A stretch of DNA of 6,489 bases from Methanospirillum sp. (GCA_028695895.1 JAQVIE010000076.1:1-6489), one strand, 5' to 3'. Counted from the first letter of the stretch, positions 1-6,101 are shown. Numbers and translations are program-made. Notes: generated from the sequence alone by a model not told the origin.

Positions 1-389
1 GCCCCTCCAAACTGGGTATATGTCTGCATATGATCGCCCAGTTTTTTTGCAAGGGTCTCCACGTCGATGGGTTCATCATAGGTTACCCTGTTTATCTGGG
101 CCTCAACTCTTGCCCGGTCAACAAGTGCACGTGCATCGCCAACAAGTCCTGATGATGCAACCCCGATGTGTTCATCAATCCTGAATATCTTCTCGATAGA
201 ATTTGCCTCAAGAAGGCGGGAGTTTATTCGCTTGTCAACGATCAGGACAACGCCTTCATGGCATTTTATTCCGACTGCTGTAGTGCCGCGTTTGACTGCC
301 TCCCTGGCATATTCAACCTGGTATAATCTCCCATCCGGGCTGAAAACAGTTATAGCACGATCATATGCGGCCTGGTTATTATTCATCAT
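1..389 (-). CDS. psmA: Proteasome alpha subunit, N-terminal part (runs off left edge)
   Basis: This gene encodes the alpha subunit of the archaeal 20S proteasome. Seven copies form each outer ring, which gates substrate entry and docks the PAN ATPase in the cytoplasm. About 129 residues are visible, roughly half the usual 230-260. The protein begins [20 protein letters not shown] and continues with [20 protein letters not shown], the alpha-type N-terminal signature that precedes the gate. GVVLIVDKR and [20 protein letters not shown] follow, both typical of the alpha fold. The frame is still open at base 1, ending in TYTQFGG. Two adjacent ATGs (389 and 386) are possible starts. A GAGG at 399-402 lies 9 nt before the first, which favours 389. 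The start lies inside the end of rnp2 (11-nt overlap), so translation is probably coupled. Family assignment is very secure. Confidence 0.97.
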   Translation of the reverse strand, partial: MMNNNQAAYDRAITVFSPDGRLYQVEYAREAVKRGTTAVGIKCHEGVVLIVDKRINSRLLEANSIEKIFRIDEHIGVASSGLVGDARALVDRARVEAQINRVTYDEPIDVETLAKKLGDHMQTYTQFGG

Positions 390-864
390 AGTACAGGTCC
401 TCAGTGTCTTCTTTTGTTATGTACCGTGGTATCTCATGATAAATTCCCTTTTCTTTAAGATCTATTCTTCCCTGCATGTAAACAACCACGTCACAGGTGA
501 TACCGGATACCACGGCTTTTCCGTCTCTTTTGTCTGTGCATGGCTGGATTTTCTCCCTGAGTGTTCTGATGGTTCCTGATGTTCTGATGGGGCGTACCCC
601 TGCAGGAATCTCCTGGATAAGGGATATTGCAGAAAGAGCAGTTTCAAGGTAATGTTCTGTGCCGCGCCTGCATCTGATAATTACAAAAGAGCCTTCCACC
701 TTCATGACAGATGGCCAGACTTGTGCAGCGATACTGTCACCGTACAGGCTCATGACCGATTCTGCAATGGCTTTGTAAAGATCGCGTGGTTCAAAGGTTA
801 AACCCGGGGTAATAACTGCCAGGATATACCTGAAATTTTCACGCATTGAGGGGCGGAGACGCAT
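379..864 (-). CDS. rnp2: Ribonuclease P protein component 2 (Pop5 family)
   Basis: This gene encodes the archaeal Pop5 homologue. It binds the RNase P RNA together with Rnp3 and supports 5' maturation of pre-tRNAs. The 161-residue product begins [18 protein letters not shown], the family's characteristic opening. It continues through a ferredoxin-like fold ([20 protein letters not shown], then [20 protein letters not shown] and [16 protein letters not shown]). Many archaeal Pop5 proteins are nearer 120-130 residues, so residues after about 115 form a C-terminal extension ending in an acidic tail ([11 protein letters not shown]). The start is secure: the ATG abuts the rnp3 stop (TAAATG), and a strong GGAGGT (869-874), built from the last rnp3 codons, lies 4 nt upstream. 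The neighbours are its known partner rnp3 upstream and psmA downstream, which supports the call. Confidence 0.93.
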   Translation of the reverse strand: MRLRPSMRENFRYILAVITPGLTFEPRDLYKAIAESVMSLYGDSIAAQVWPSVMKVEGSFVIIRCRRGTEHYLETALSAISLIQEIPAGVRPIRTSGTIRTLREKIQPCTDKRDGKAVVSGITCDVVVYMQGRIDLKEKGIYHEIPRYITKEDTEDLYYDE

Positions 865-1506
865 TTAAACCTCCATAACCGGATCTGTTCGGTTTTTAAT
901 CTGGTATATGCTATCAAGGGACTTTTTCAATACATCATCTTCTTTCCAAACAAGTGAAAGCAGGCGGATCATTTCACGCGGACTTTTAAGGTGGGTTATA
1001 TCAGAGGCATGACTGGATAGCACGAGTGGGAATTCATACCTGTTTTGGAGTGTAAGAATTTCTTCATATTTTCGTATGACCTTCTGCCTCGCGACATTAC
1101 GTAGTTCAACAAGGGGCCGTACTGAAATATCCACCCCGATCTCCCGCTCGGCTGCAAGCTGGGCACAGTACCGGTCAAATCCGTCTTTGGGTGTTGTGTG
1201 CACGTCTGTGAGGACATGAACTCCAGGAGTTGTAAGAACGCTCCGGTTATACCTGGCGTCTCCTGCCTGGACATATACCAGCTCGTTCTTTTGCAGAGTT
1301 TTTCCGGCTTCCCTGCCAAGGAGTCTTGCAGGAATACGTGTCAGGTACCTGGCTGTCCAGACTTCTGGATCATAAGTTTTGTTCTCCGATGAAATCCCGG
1401 CAGCAACAAATCCTGTAAAACCTAAATCATGAAGATCCAGTGTATACCTGGCTATACTGACTGTTCCGGAAGGGAAAGGGAAAATACAACCGTCAAAGAC
1501 ATGCAT
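865..1506 (-). CDS. rnp3: Ribonuclease P protein component 3 (Rpp30 family)
   Basis: This gene encodes the archaeal Rpp30 homologue, a TIM-barrel protein that pairs with Rnp2 (Pop5) on the catalytic domain of the RNase P RNA. The 213-residue length is in the usual range. The N-terminus (MHVFDGCIFPFPSGT) corresponds to the first barrel strand. Later landmarks are LGFTGFVAAG (28-37), VDISVRPLVE (about 125-134) and LVLSSHASDITHLKSPREMI (161-180). The last matches the family's conserved late strand with a serine-histidine/aspartate-alanine turn and the following 'R/K-SP-R' helix. The ATG at 1506 is 9 nt after the rpl15e stop and has no convincing Shine-Dalgarno, only a T7 tract in the gap. Translation may therefore depend on coupling to rpl15e. 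The end supplies the ribosome site for rnp2. Confidence 0.92.
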   Translation of the reverse strand: MHVFDGCIFPFPSGTVSIARYTLDLHDLGFTGFVAAGISSENKTYDPEVWTARYLTRIPARLLGREAGKTLQKNELVYVQAGDARYNRSVLTTPGVHVLTDVHTTPKDGFDRYCAQLAAEREIGVDISVRPLVELRNVARQKVIRKYEEILTLQNRYEFPLVLSSHASDITHLKSPREMIRLLSLVWKEDDVLKKSLDSIYQIKNRTDPVMEV

Positions 1507-1518
1507 TCAAAAAAATTA
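1507..1518 (-). terminator. Possible oligo-T terminator or attenuator between rpl15e and rnp3
   Basis: Directly after the rpl15e TAA, the transcribed strand reads seven consecutive T residues (1515-1509), ending 3 nt before the rnp3 ATG. Archaeal RNA polymerase can terminate at oligo-T tracts without a hairpin, so partial termination here could keep L15e mRNA above that of the RNase P genes. Only the T-run is seen; the function is inferred, and seven Ts may be too few for efficient release. Confidence 0.3.
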
Positions 1519-2106
1519 TTTGGCCCGGTTTGCATTAGCCCGGACAGAAGGACGACATTTTTCAGTTCCTGTCCCGCGTCTTCGCATACCACGACCTTTT
1601 ACGCCGGCACTGGTCAGTCCACGCTCACTCCGGCCCCGGTGCCCTGGTTTTGAGATCCAGTTCAGGGTTTTATCATTGATGATGGACGGATGATGCGGGT
1701 CAAGAAGGATTACTTCATACCATTTGTTGTGTCCGTCTTCACCAACCCAGTAAGAGTTCAGCACTTCCATGTTCGGGTACTTCCTGCAGACGCGCTCTTC
1801 AGCGATCCTCTGGATGCTCTTCCCCATGGTTTTGCGCCTCATTCCCATGTGGGCAGTACGACGTCCACGGACGTACCTGGATGCCCGGCGGCCTCCCCGA
1901 CGTACCTTTGCCCTGACAACAACTATACCCTGTTTTGCCTTGTATCCAAGTGCCCGGGCACGGTCTATCCGTGTAGGTCTGTGGACACGGACAACACTTC
2001 CTTCACGGCGCCAAATCTGCATCCTTTCCCAAAGGAGAGCTTTGACTCCGGTTTCTGCAGGGACTTTCCATGCGTCCCTGACATATGCATACATAGATTT
2101 TGTCAT
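1516..2106 (-). CDS. rpl15e: Large-subunit ribosomal protein L15e
   Basis: This is a structural protein of the archaeal/eukaryal 50S/60S subunit, absent from bacteria. The 196-residue product is strongly basic and has the classic opening [16 protein letters not shown]. It is followed by [56 protein letters not shown] and [15 protein letters not shown]. It ends in a glycine/arginine-rich tail that threads into rRNA. The same frame extends to a GTG at 2115, adding three residues. I chose the ATG at 2106 because GGTGA (2112-2116) sits 5 nt upstream of it and because family members begin MxxSMYxYV. It heads the rpl15e-rnp3-rnp2-psmA group and has its own TATA box and a structured leader upstream. 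Confidence 0.97.
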   Translation of the reverse strand: MTKSMYAYVRDAWKVPAETGVKALLWERMQIWRREGSVVRVHRPTRIDRARALGYKAKQGIVVVRAKVRRGGRRASRYVRGRRTAHMGMRRKTMGKSIQRIAEERVCRKYPNMEVLNSYWVGEDGHNKWYEVILLDPHHPSIINDKTLNWISKPGHRGRSERGLTSAGVKGRGMRRRGTGTEKCRPSVRANANRAK

Positions 2107-2122
2107 GCAGTTCACCAGGTTC

Positions 2123-2138
2123 AGCCTGAAATCAGGCT
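2123..2138 (-). promoter_or_regulatory. Hairpin in rpl15e leader, next to the ribosome site
   Basis: The minus strand reads AGCCTGATTTCAGGCT, a perfect inverted repeat with seven complementary pairs around TT (six pairs with an ATTT loop if sterics are respected). It ends about 6 nt before the GGTGA Shine-Dalgarno of rpl15e. In the predicted mRNA leader it could control ribosome access. The symmetry is seen directly; regulation is inferred. Confidence 0.45.
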
Positions 2139-2148
2139 ACATTCCTTA

Positions 2149-2162
2149 CGGGACTGATCCCG
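2149..2162 (-). promoter_or_regulatory. Second hairpin in rpl15e leader, near the predicted transcript start
   Basis: The minus strand reads CGGGATCAGTCCCG, five G/C-rich pairs closing a four-base TCAG loop. It starts only a few bases after the transcription start predicted from the TATA box, so the leader would begin with this hairpin and continue into the one at 2123-2138. An alternative pairing GGACT/AGTCC overlaps it and could compete. Confidence 0.4.
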
Positions 2163-2189
2163 AAAGTCCATTACAGGTCAATCAGACAG

Positions 2190-2198
2190 GATATATAC
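2190..2198 (-). promoter_or_regulatory. TATA box for rpl15e-rnp3-rnp2-psmA
   Basis: The minus strand reads GGTATATATCC, an archaeal box A-like element and the only strong one in the 145-bp moaC-rpl15e gap. With the usual spacing of about 25-27 bp, transcription would start near 2167. That gives a leader of about 60 nt carrying both hairpins and the GGTGA ribosome site. An independent promoter here is plausible because the downstream genes are translation and RNA genes unrelated to nnr-moaC. Confidence 0.6.
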
Positions 2199-2251
2199 CT
2201 GCTCTTGATGTCAGTCCTGGCTGGGTCTCCTGGCTGTCTCAAGGACAGTGT

Positions 2252-2722
2252 TTAAATTTCCTGTTTAATTTTTTCAAGCACCCTGATATCTGATATGCCA
2301 GTTACCGGATACTGACCTTTTTCATCCTTTTCCGCTGATTTTACCATGTCCCAGATGGTGAGAAGGGCTGTGCTGGCTCCTACAAGTGCCTCCATCTCAA
2401 CCCCGGTCTTTCCGGAAGAAATGACGGTAACATTAGTTGTGATTCCGGTTTCTGTGTAATCAAAGATGACATCAATCCCATGTACCGGGATCGCATGACA
2501 CATCGGGATGAGTCTTGGCGTATCTTTTATAGCAAGTGTTGCTGCCACCCTGGCAGTCGCAAGTACATTTCCTTTCACGACTGTGCCGTCACGGATGGCA
2601 GCCAAAGTGTCCGTGCGGAGGGTTATGGTTCCTGTAGCAACCGCTTTACGGTAGACTTCCCCTTTTGCGGAGACATCAACCATTCTGGCACGGTCATCAT
2701 CAAGATGGGTAAATACTGGCAT
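2252..2722 (-). CDS. moaC: Cyclic pyranopterin monophosphate synthase MoaC
   Basis: MoaC acts with the radical-SAM enzyme MoaA to turn GTP into cyclic pyranopterin monophosphate, the first stage of molybdopterin synthesis. Methanogens need the cofactor for formylmethanofuran dehydrogenase and formate dehydrogenase. The 156-residue length is normal. Family landmarks are all present: MVDVSAK (14-20), VVKGNVLATARVAATLAIK (48-66), LIPMCHAIPV (71-80), GVEMEALVGASTALLTIWDM (107-126) and K128 in the MVKSAEK segment. The active-site lysines and aspartate expected in these blocks appear intact. The ATG shares one base with the nnr stop (TAATG), so translation is probably coupled. Only a weak purine-rich GAGAGAG precedes the start. 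No other molybdopterin gene is in the window. Confidence 0.96.
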   Translation of the reverse strand: MPVFTHLDDDRARMVDVSAKGEVYRKAVATGTITLRTDTLAAIRDGTVVKGNVLATARVAATLAIKDTPRLIPMCHAIPVHGIDVIFDYTETGITTNVTVISSGKTGVEMEALVGASTALLTIWDMVKSAEKDEKGQYPVTGISDIRVLEKIKQEI

Positions 2723-4161
2723 TATTCTCTCTCAGGTGTTTTCCTGAACAATACTTGAGGTACTGCCGAAAGCAGGTCACTGGCCGTCATCCCATAGCCA
2801 TATGTACGGGTTACAAGCTCGCCAGCGCGCCCTGTTACCCAGGCTCCTGTGCATGCCGCCTCAAATGCAGGATTTGTAACCATCAGGGCAGTGCAGATAC
2901 CGGCAAGTACATCACCAGTTCCGCCAGTCGTCATCGCAGATGTGCCGGTCTGGTTAAATCTCACTCTTGTTCCGTCAGATATGATATCTACCCGGCCTTT
3001 AAGGAGGACTGTCCCAGAAATTCCTGAAGATTTTATTGCACGTGCCTGTTCTGCCGGTGTCCCTCCCGCATCCTTTCCTGACAATCGTGCAAATTCTCCT
3101 GCATGGGGGGTATAAAGTGACTCTATTGCAACCGGTAGGGGTTTTCTAAGTGCATCGGCGTCAAAGACTCCTTTTTTGATGTATGGTGCAATTTCTGTGA
3201 TGACTTCATGGGATTCTGAACCAAGGCCGGGACCGCAGAGGACGACATCTGCCTGTTCACATAAGGGAATGATGATCTCAAGGTCTTCACAGGTGATTTT
3301 GTCACCGGTTACAGGGACATGTATGAGATCAGGCTCAGGCAGGCAGCAGGGACTTATTACCCGGACGATGTCTGCACCAGCCCTTAGTGCTGCAAGACCG
3401 GCAAGGTATGGTGCTCCCTGGTACGGGCCTCCACCGATTACAAGAATGTTACCACCTACTCCCTTGTGACTTGAAGGACTTCTCTCCTGCAGGATGAGAA
3501 GGTCACCAGGGCCTGTCCCTATCTCTGCAAGAAGTGGAATTCCTATACCGCAGGTGATTGCTTCATCGGTTTTTGCCCGGTGAAATGCACAGACCTTGTC
3601 CGGACGGATGCCAGGCGAAGGCAGGTCTGCAGAGAGGACTGGTGCAGAGGAGTTATTTGCAAGTTCAATGCAGGTCTGTAATGGTTCCCTGGCAGGGCCT
3701 GCTCCCCCGGTTCCAAGAAGGGCGTCGATGATAAGGTCTGTGTTCTGGAAGATCTCTTTGTTATGGTTGAGATCATCCCTGCATCGGAATGGAATTGTGC
3801 AGACTTTGCATCCTGCAAGACGGTGAAGCTGGGTTTTTGTTCCTTCTGTCTGTCTTCCGGAGTTATACCAGAGGACCATGACATCTGCTTCTCCTGAAAG
3901 ATGTCTGGCGGCCACCATTCCGTCACCACCATTGTTCCCGCTTCCGCACAGGATGAGGATTCTATCTTTTTGGTATTTTCGTGCCACCATCGAAAGTCCG
4001 GTCCCGGCAGATTCCATGAGTTCAAGTCCGCTTATGCCAAGTGCCTGTGCGTTACAATCAACCCGTCTCATCTCTTCAGGAGAGATAAGGCCCTGAATGA
4101 CAAATTCGTCATATTGTGCCAGGTTATTTGGAAATGGCCTGTCCTGCCTCATACTGGTCAT
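2722..4161 (-). CDS. nnr: Bifunctional NAD(P)HX epimerase / ADP-dependent NAD(P)HX dehydratase
   Basis: This enzyme repairs hydrated NADH and NADPH: an N-terminal YjeF-type epimerase interconverts the R and S forms, and a C-terminal ribokinase-like domain dehydrates S-NAD(P)HX using ADP. In the 479-residue product, GSGNNGGDG (73-81) and DALLGTG (146-152) mark the epimerase. NILVIGGGPYQGAPYLAGLA (238-257), CGPGLG (309-314), TPHAGE (351-356) and GGTGDVLAG (413-421) mark the dehydratase. The usual DIPSG block reads DLPSP (179-183). Homology seems to start at about ISPEEMRRVD (27-36), leaving an N-terminal extension of about 25 residues. The ATG at 4161 has AGGAG (4172-4176) 10 nt upstream. An ATG at 4152 is possible but has no ribosome site. 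A later ATG (codon 31) would cut into the domain. Confidence 0.95.
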   Translation of the reverse strand: MTSMRQDRPFPNNLAQYDEFVIQGLISPEEMRRVDCNAQALGISGLELMESAGTGLSMVARKYQKDRILILCGSGNNGGDGMVAARHLSGEADVMVLWYNSGRQTEGTKTQLHRLAGCKVCTIPFRCRDDLNHNKEIFQNTDLIIDALLGTGGAGPAREPLQTCIELANNSSAPVLSADLPSPGIRPDKVCAFHRAKTDEAITCGIGIPLLAEIGTGPGDLLILQERSPSSHKGVGGNILVIGGGPYQGAPYLAGLAALRAGADIVRVISPCCLPEPDLIHVPVTGDKITCEDLEIIIPLCEQADVVLCGPGLGSESHEVITEIAPYIKKGVFDADALRKPLPVAIESLYTPHAGEFARLSGKDAGGTPAEQARAIKSSGISGTVLLKGRVDIISDGTRVRFNQTGTSAMTTGGTGDVLAGICTALMVTNPAFEAACTGAWVTGRAGELVTRTYGYGMTASDLLSAVPQVLFRKTPERE

Positions 4162-4264
4162 GATAATCTGACTCCTGCTCCTGCTTTCATTCCAACTCCT
4201 GCTCTCCTGTATATATCTCCCTCTACATCCCTCTTTTTCTTGATGTCAGCCCAATAGTACCTGA
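4162..4264. promoter_or_regulatory. Divergent promoter region between nnr and the nuclease gene
   Basis: The only clear TATA element is tatatat at 4210-4216 (gtatatatc on plus, gatatatac on minus). Its near-symmetry lets it read in either direction. Its centre is 52 bp from each of the two start codons (4161 minus, 4265 plus). Standard spacing gives leaders of about 25 nt on each side. A perfect 10-bp direct repeat, actcctgctc, lies at 4171-4180 and 4195-4204. On the minus strand it contains the nnr Shine-Dalgarno (GGAG). A shared, orientation-neutral promoter is inferred. Confidence 0.5.
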
Positions 4265-5671
4265 ATGAGTTTTTTGGAGGATATCAGGGCTGCTGCTGAT
4301 GCGGTCCGTTCATGTGGGGAGGTTTCGGTAATCTCCCATATTGATGCGGATGGGATAAGCAGCGAGGCTATACTGGCTATGGCTCTTAGCCGGGAGGGTA
4401 TCCATGTCTCCACAACCTTTGTCCGCCAGCTTGATCCTCTGACTCTGGACCAGATACCAGATGATTCTTCCCTGAAGATTTTTTCTGATCTTGGTTCAGG
4501 TCAGCAGCAGATGCTCATGGAAAAGGGGCTGGATCCCTCAAAGACAATAATAATAGATCATCATGTCAGCCAGCCTGTAGATAGCAAGGACCCGTTTATT
4601 GAGGTGAACTGCCTGAATCATGGTCATGAAAAGATGAGTGCGGCCGGTGTCTCGTACCTTGTTGCCAGGGAACTTGATTCAATTAATACTGATCTTGCAA
4701 AGCTTGCAATCATTGGAAATATTGGTGACATGATGGACCGGGAACATCTTCGCCTTATTGGTCCGGCCAGGGAGATTCTTCAGGATGGTATCCGTCATGG
4801 CACGGTTGAACTCTGGGAGCGTGATCTAAATATCTATGGGATTTCTACCCGTCCATTGCCACAGTCACTTGCATATTCTGATGACATGGAGATTCCCGGA
4901 GTCAGCAGGGATATTGATGGTGCAGGGAAATTTCTTGAAAGGATAGGTATTGTCCCGTTAAAACCCAACAAGTGGCCGGTCTGGGAGAATCTCTTGTTTG
5001 ACCAGAAGCAACAGGTCTGCTCTGCGGTTATTGAACAGATGGTGGCCCATGGAAAGGATACCAGCCGTCTCTTTTCAGATCATTACCTATTCCCTGACGA
5101 GGATAAGTATCATGCACCTTTAAGGAATGCTTCAGAGTTTGCAACCATGCTTAACTCATGCGGCCGGTGGCAGAGGCCTTAGCTTGGAGGGGCTATCTGT
5201 CGCGGTGACAGGGTAGTGGCCTACCGTGAGGCAGCGCACATGCTTCGGAATCACCGGAGCAAGATAAGGGAAGTGATGATATATATCACCGATACTGGTG
5301 TAAGTGAACTCTCCCACATGCTTCACATTCATGTTGGAGGTCGTTTCCCTGATACTATTGTGGGGATTGGTGCTGGGATGGCCCTTTCAAGGCTTAACCC
5401 TGAAAAACCGATCCTTATCATGTGCGAAGACTCCCTTGATCCGTCGATGACAAAGATATCCATGAGAACCAGGCCGGAGGTTGTGAGCAGGGGGGTTGAT
5501 CTCCAGCTGGCACTTGCCCAGGCATGCGAGGGTCGCGAGGGTTGTTCAGGTGGAGGGCACAGGATCGCCGCAGGGGCCTTTATCCCCCGTGATCATGAGC
5601 GTGCATTTATCGAAGATGTGAACCGAATATTAGCACAGCAATATGCTCAGTCGTGTCAGGACCATCGCTGA
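4265..5671 (+). CDS. RecJ/GAN-like DHH-DHHA1 single-strand nuclease with in-frame TAG at codon 306
   Basis: This gene encodes a DHH-superfamily phosphoesterase of the archaeal RecJ/GAN type, manganese-dependent single-strand exonucleases that in some archaea join GINS at the replication fork. Residues 1-305 carry the DHH domain: HIDAD (25-29), SDLG with D75, DHH (98-100) and GNIGDMMD (151-158). TAG follows at 5180-5182. The same frame then continues LGGAICRGDRVVAYREAAHM and includes the DHHA1 hallmark GGGH (429-432), ending at TGA 5669-5671. Read through, the product would be 468 residues, about the normal length. Nothing suggests a frameshift. If the TAG is read as a stop, the products would be a 305-residue DHH protein and possibly a 151-residue DHHA1 protein from GTG 5216. 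The start ATG lacks an upstream Shine-Dalgarno; the GGAGG at 4276-4280 lies inside the coding region. Confidence 0.85.
5180..5182 (+). other. In-frame amber (TAG) codon within the nuclease gene
   Basis: The codon interrupts an otherwise continuous frame in the stretch CGRWQRP-TAG-LGGAICRGD, which looks like the usual join between the DHH and DHHA1 domains. One base change from Gln (CAG), Glu (GAG), Lys (AAG), Tyr, Ser, Leu or Trp codons would produce it. The other seven visible stops in the window are TAA (five) or TGA (two). Confidence 0.9.
5204..5218 (+). promoter_or_regulatory. Shine-Dalgarno-like GGTGA before a GTG, possible restart site
   Basis: GGTGA at 5204-5208 lies 7 nt before an in-frame GTG at 5216, 33 nt after the TAG. 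A ribosome ending at the TAG could reinitiate here and make a separate 151-residue DHHA1 polypeptide. The same GGTGA is half buried in the hairpin at 5193-5216. The match may be incidental, since it also encodes family-like sequence (RGDRVV). Confidence 0.3.
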
Positions 5672-6101
5672 TCTCCAGTTTGGCAGGGGTATTGGTAATC
5701 AGTTGTTTCCAGATTCCTGCAGGTTTATCACATCCCGAAGAGGAGGAGTCCGTCAGGTTCTTCTTGACGGGAGACGTCTTGCAACTCTTCGTGCCCATGA
5801 CGGGCGTCTGACTCTTGGTCTTGCCGGTGGCAGGCGTCTTTGTGAGGCCCTTCCTGGTTCAGAAGGAAAGGTGGAGGTTCTTTCGGATGTGATGTCCTTT
5901 ATCGCTGCCGGAAAAAATCTTTTCTGCAGGCATGTGGTCAGGGCCTGTCCTGGTATTCATGCCGGTGATGAAGTTATCATAACTGACAGGGATGGCAGGT
6001 TTATCGCAGTTGGTGAGGCTGTTCTTTCAGGTGCAGAGATGATGGTGTTTGAGACAGGGATGGCGGTGTCGGTCAGGCACGGCATACAAAAAGAGGAATA
6101 A
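5643..6101 (+). CDS. Stand-alone TGT-C2/PUA-domain RNA-binding protein
   Basis: The 152-residue product has two recognisable parts. Residues 1-74 (VRTIADLQFGRGIGNQLFP, then the GVRQVLLDGRRLATLRAHDG block) resemble the C2 patch domain found before the PUA domain in archaeal tRNA-guanine transglycosylases. Residues 76-148 form a PUA domain (VEVLSDVMSFIAAGKNLFCR, GDEVIITDRDG, AVGEAVLSGAEM, GMAVSVRHG). No catalytic barrel is present. It could be a detached RNA-binding subunit of a split archaeosine transglycosylase or an independent tRNA/rRNA-binding protein; the sequence does not decide. The ATG overlaps the nuclease end by 29 nt with no clear Shine-Dalgarno, so coupling to the upstream gene is likely. 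nac follows after 2 nt and a tRNA methyltransferase after that, a translation/tRNA context. Confidence 0.85.
   Translation: MLSRVRTIADLQFGRGIGNQLFPDSCRFITSRRGGVRQVLLDGRRLATLRAHDGRLTLGLAGGRRLCEALPGSEGKVEVLSDVMSFIAAGKNLFCRHVVRACPGIHAGDEVIITDRDGRFIAVGEAVLSGAEMMVFETGMAVSVRHGIQKEE

Larger units (their letters stand above)
2107..2251. other. moaC-rpl15e intergenic region (145 bp)
   Basis: This gap holds no gene. Reading leftward from the moaC stop, it contains a weak hairpin (CTGTC/GACAG, 2234-2248) and an 8-bp direct repeat (tcctggct on the plus strand at 2215-2222 and 2228-2235). These are followed by the TATA box and the two leader hairpins of rpl15e. The repeat sits about 20-40 bp upstream of the TATA box, where an archaeal activator could bind. 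That role is speculative. Confidence 0.6.
5174..5222 (+). other. Potential RNA fold enclosing and following the TAG codon
   Basis: The inner helix pairs CTATCTGTC (5193-5201) with GACAGGGTAG (5207-5216) around the loop GCGGT. It gives nine pairs with one wobble and one bulged G. An outer helix pairs AGGCC (5174-5178) with GGCCT (5218-5222), placing TAG in the internal loop about 10 nt before the inner stem. The complementarity is seen; formation in RNA and any effect on decoding are inferred. Confidence 0.35.

Noticed and set aside
166..579. Plus-strand open frame of 137 codons across the psmA/rnp2 junction
   Set aside because: It is antisense to two well-recognised genes and has no detectable family pattern.
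2234..2248. CTGTC/GACAG hairpin as a moaC terminator
   Set aside because: It has only five pairs and no following T-run, and archaeal termination does not rely on hairpins. It is too weak to call.
1769..2293. Plus-strand open frame of 174 codons
   Set aside because: It lies antisense to rpl15e, is rich in Arg, Thr and Ser, shows no family resemblance, and runs through the rpl15e promoter. It is a shadow of a real gene.
3543..4025. Minus-strand open frame of 160 codons inside nnr
   Set aside because: It is out of frame with a clearly recognised nnr product and shows no domain pattern of its own.
3901..4257. Plus-strand open frame of 118 codons ending in the divergent promoter
   Set aside because: It is antisense to the nnr N-terminus. 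Its hydrophobic, proline-rich end comes from the CT-rich intergenic sequence, and no ribosome site supports it.
5183..5215. Frameshift as the explanation for the broken nuclease gene
   Set aside because: The frames before and after the TAG are identical, and the 11 codons between it and GTG 5216 fit the family, so no insertion or deletion is needed.
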